Shown here: positions 6,353 through 6,410 of the stretch, piece by piece
How the letters are laid out: each line of letters starts with the position of its first letter
Position numbering within the stretch: the stretch's first letter is position 1
NCBI GenBank assembly: GCA_012512665.1
Contig: JAAZDU010000316.1
Coordinates: 1 to 6,410, forward strand
Reading direction: 5' to 3'
Source of the DNA: Bacillota bacterium
GTDB lineage: Bacteria > Bacillota > Dethiobacteria > DTU022 > JAAZDU01
DNA: 6,410 nt
The notes under the pieces: model-generated
The model's database searches: none
Told to the model about the DNA's origin: nothing
What the model saw: the letters and a program-made list of their open reading frames with translations, nothing else
Made by a program: the position numbers and the translations under genes

Positions 6353-6410
6353 CTACAACGTAGCCACGGCTTCACCGCGCACGGTCACGGTTATCTCTTT
6401 TAAATCTACC
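6353..6410 (-). CDS. C-terminal end of an unidentified protein, runs off the right edge
   Basis: The minus strand reads an open frame from the window edge to TAG at 6353-6355, giving VDLKEITVTVRGEAVATL as the last 18 residues. Alternating hydrophobic and polar residues (EITVTVRGEAVATL) look like a beta strand at a protein's end. Its direction matches all other genes and the sequence after the stop is clearly non-coding. It is too short to identify; of the other two minus-strand frames, the one starting at the edge base hits TGA within the same stretch. The gene may be the upstream neighbour of yhaO, in a separate unit given the structured 315-base gap. Confidence 0.42.
   Translation of the reverse strand, partial: VDLKEITVTVRGEAVATL

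Overview
All genes in this window are read from the minus strand. The proteins suggest a Firmicute of the clostridial/thermophilic type: the YhaO-YhaN exonuclease pair is a Firmicutes hallmark, the Shine-Dalgarno sequences are purine-rich (AAGGAG, AGGAGG), GTG starts are used, and base composition is moderate. This placement is an inference; no rRNA or tRNA gene is present to confirm it.

In transcription order (right to left) the layout is as follows. At 6353-6410 is the last 18 codons of an unidentified gene. A non-coding stretch of about 315 bases (6036-6352) follows, dominated by a strong inverted repeat. Next come yhaO (SbcD/Mre11-like metallophosphoesterase, 4773-6035) and yhaN (SbcC/Rad50-like ATPase with a central membrane hairpin, 1992-4712), separated by about 60 bases that hold a hairpin. 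After a 49-base gap comes ald (alanine dehydrogenase, 860-1942), and 45 bases later a 64-residue two-helix membrane protein (620-814). A perfect 14-bp stem-loop (503-538) separates this group from the 5' part of a DNA methyltransferase gene (1-456), which runs off the left edge.

YhaO and YhaN are expected to form one DNA-end-processing machine: a Mn-dependent nuclease driven by an ABC-type ATPase. Ald interconverts L-alanine and pyruvate plus ammonia using NAD and has no obvious mechanistic link to them. It may simply share the transcript or have its own promoter. The methyltransferase looks N4-cytosine-specific from its TSPPYW motif; whether it is an orphan or part of a restriction system cannot be seen here.

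I see no mobile element, CRISPR array or RNA gene. The most interesting points are the membrane hairpin where Rad50 proteins carry a zinc hook, the structured non-coding DNA before yhaO and before yhaN, and the unrecognised small membrane protein.
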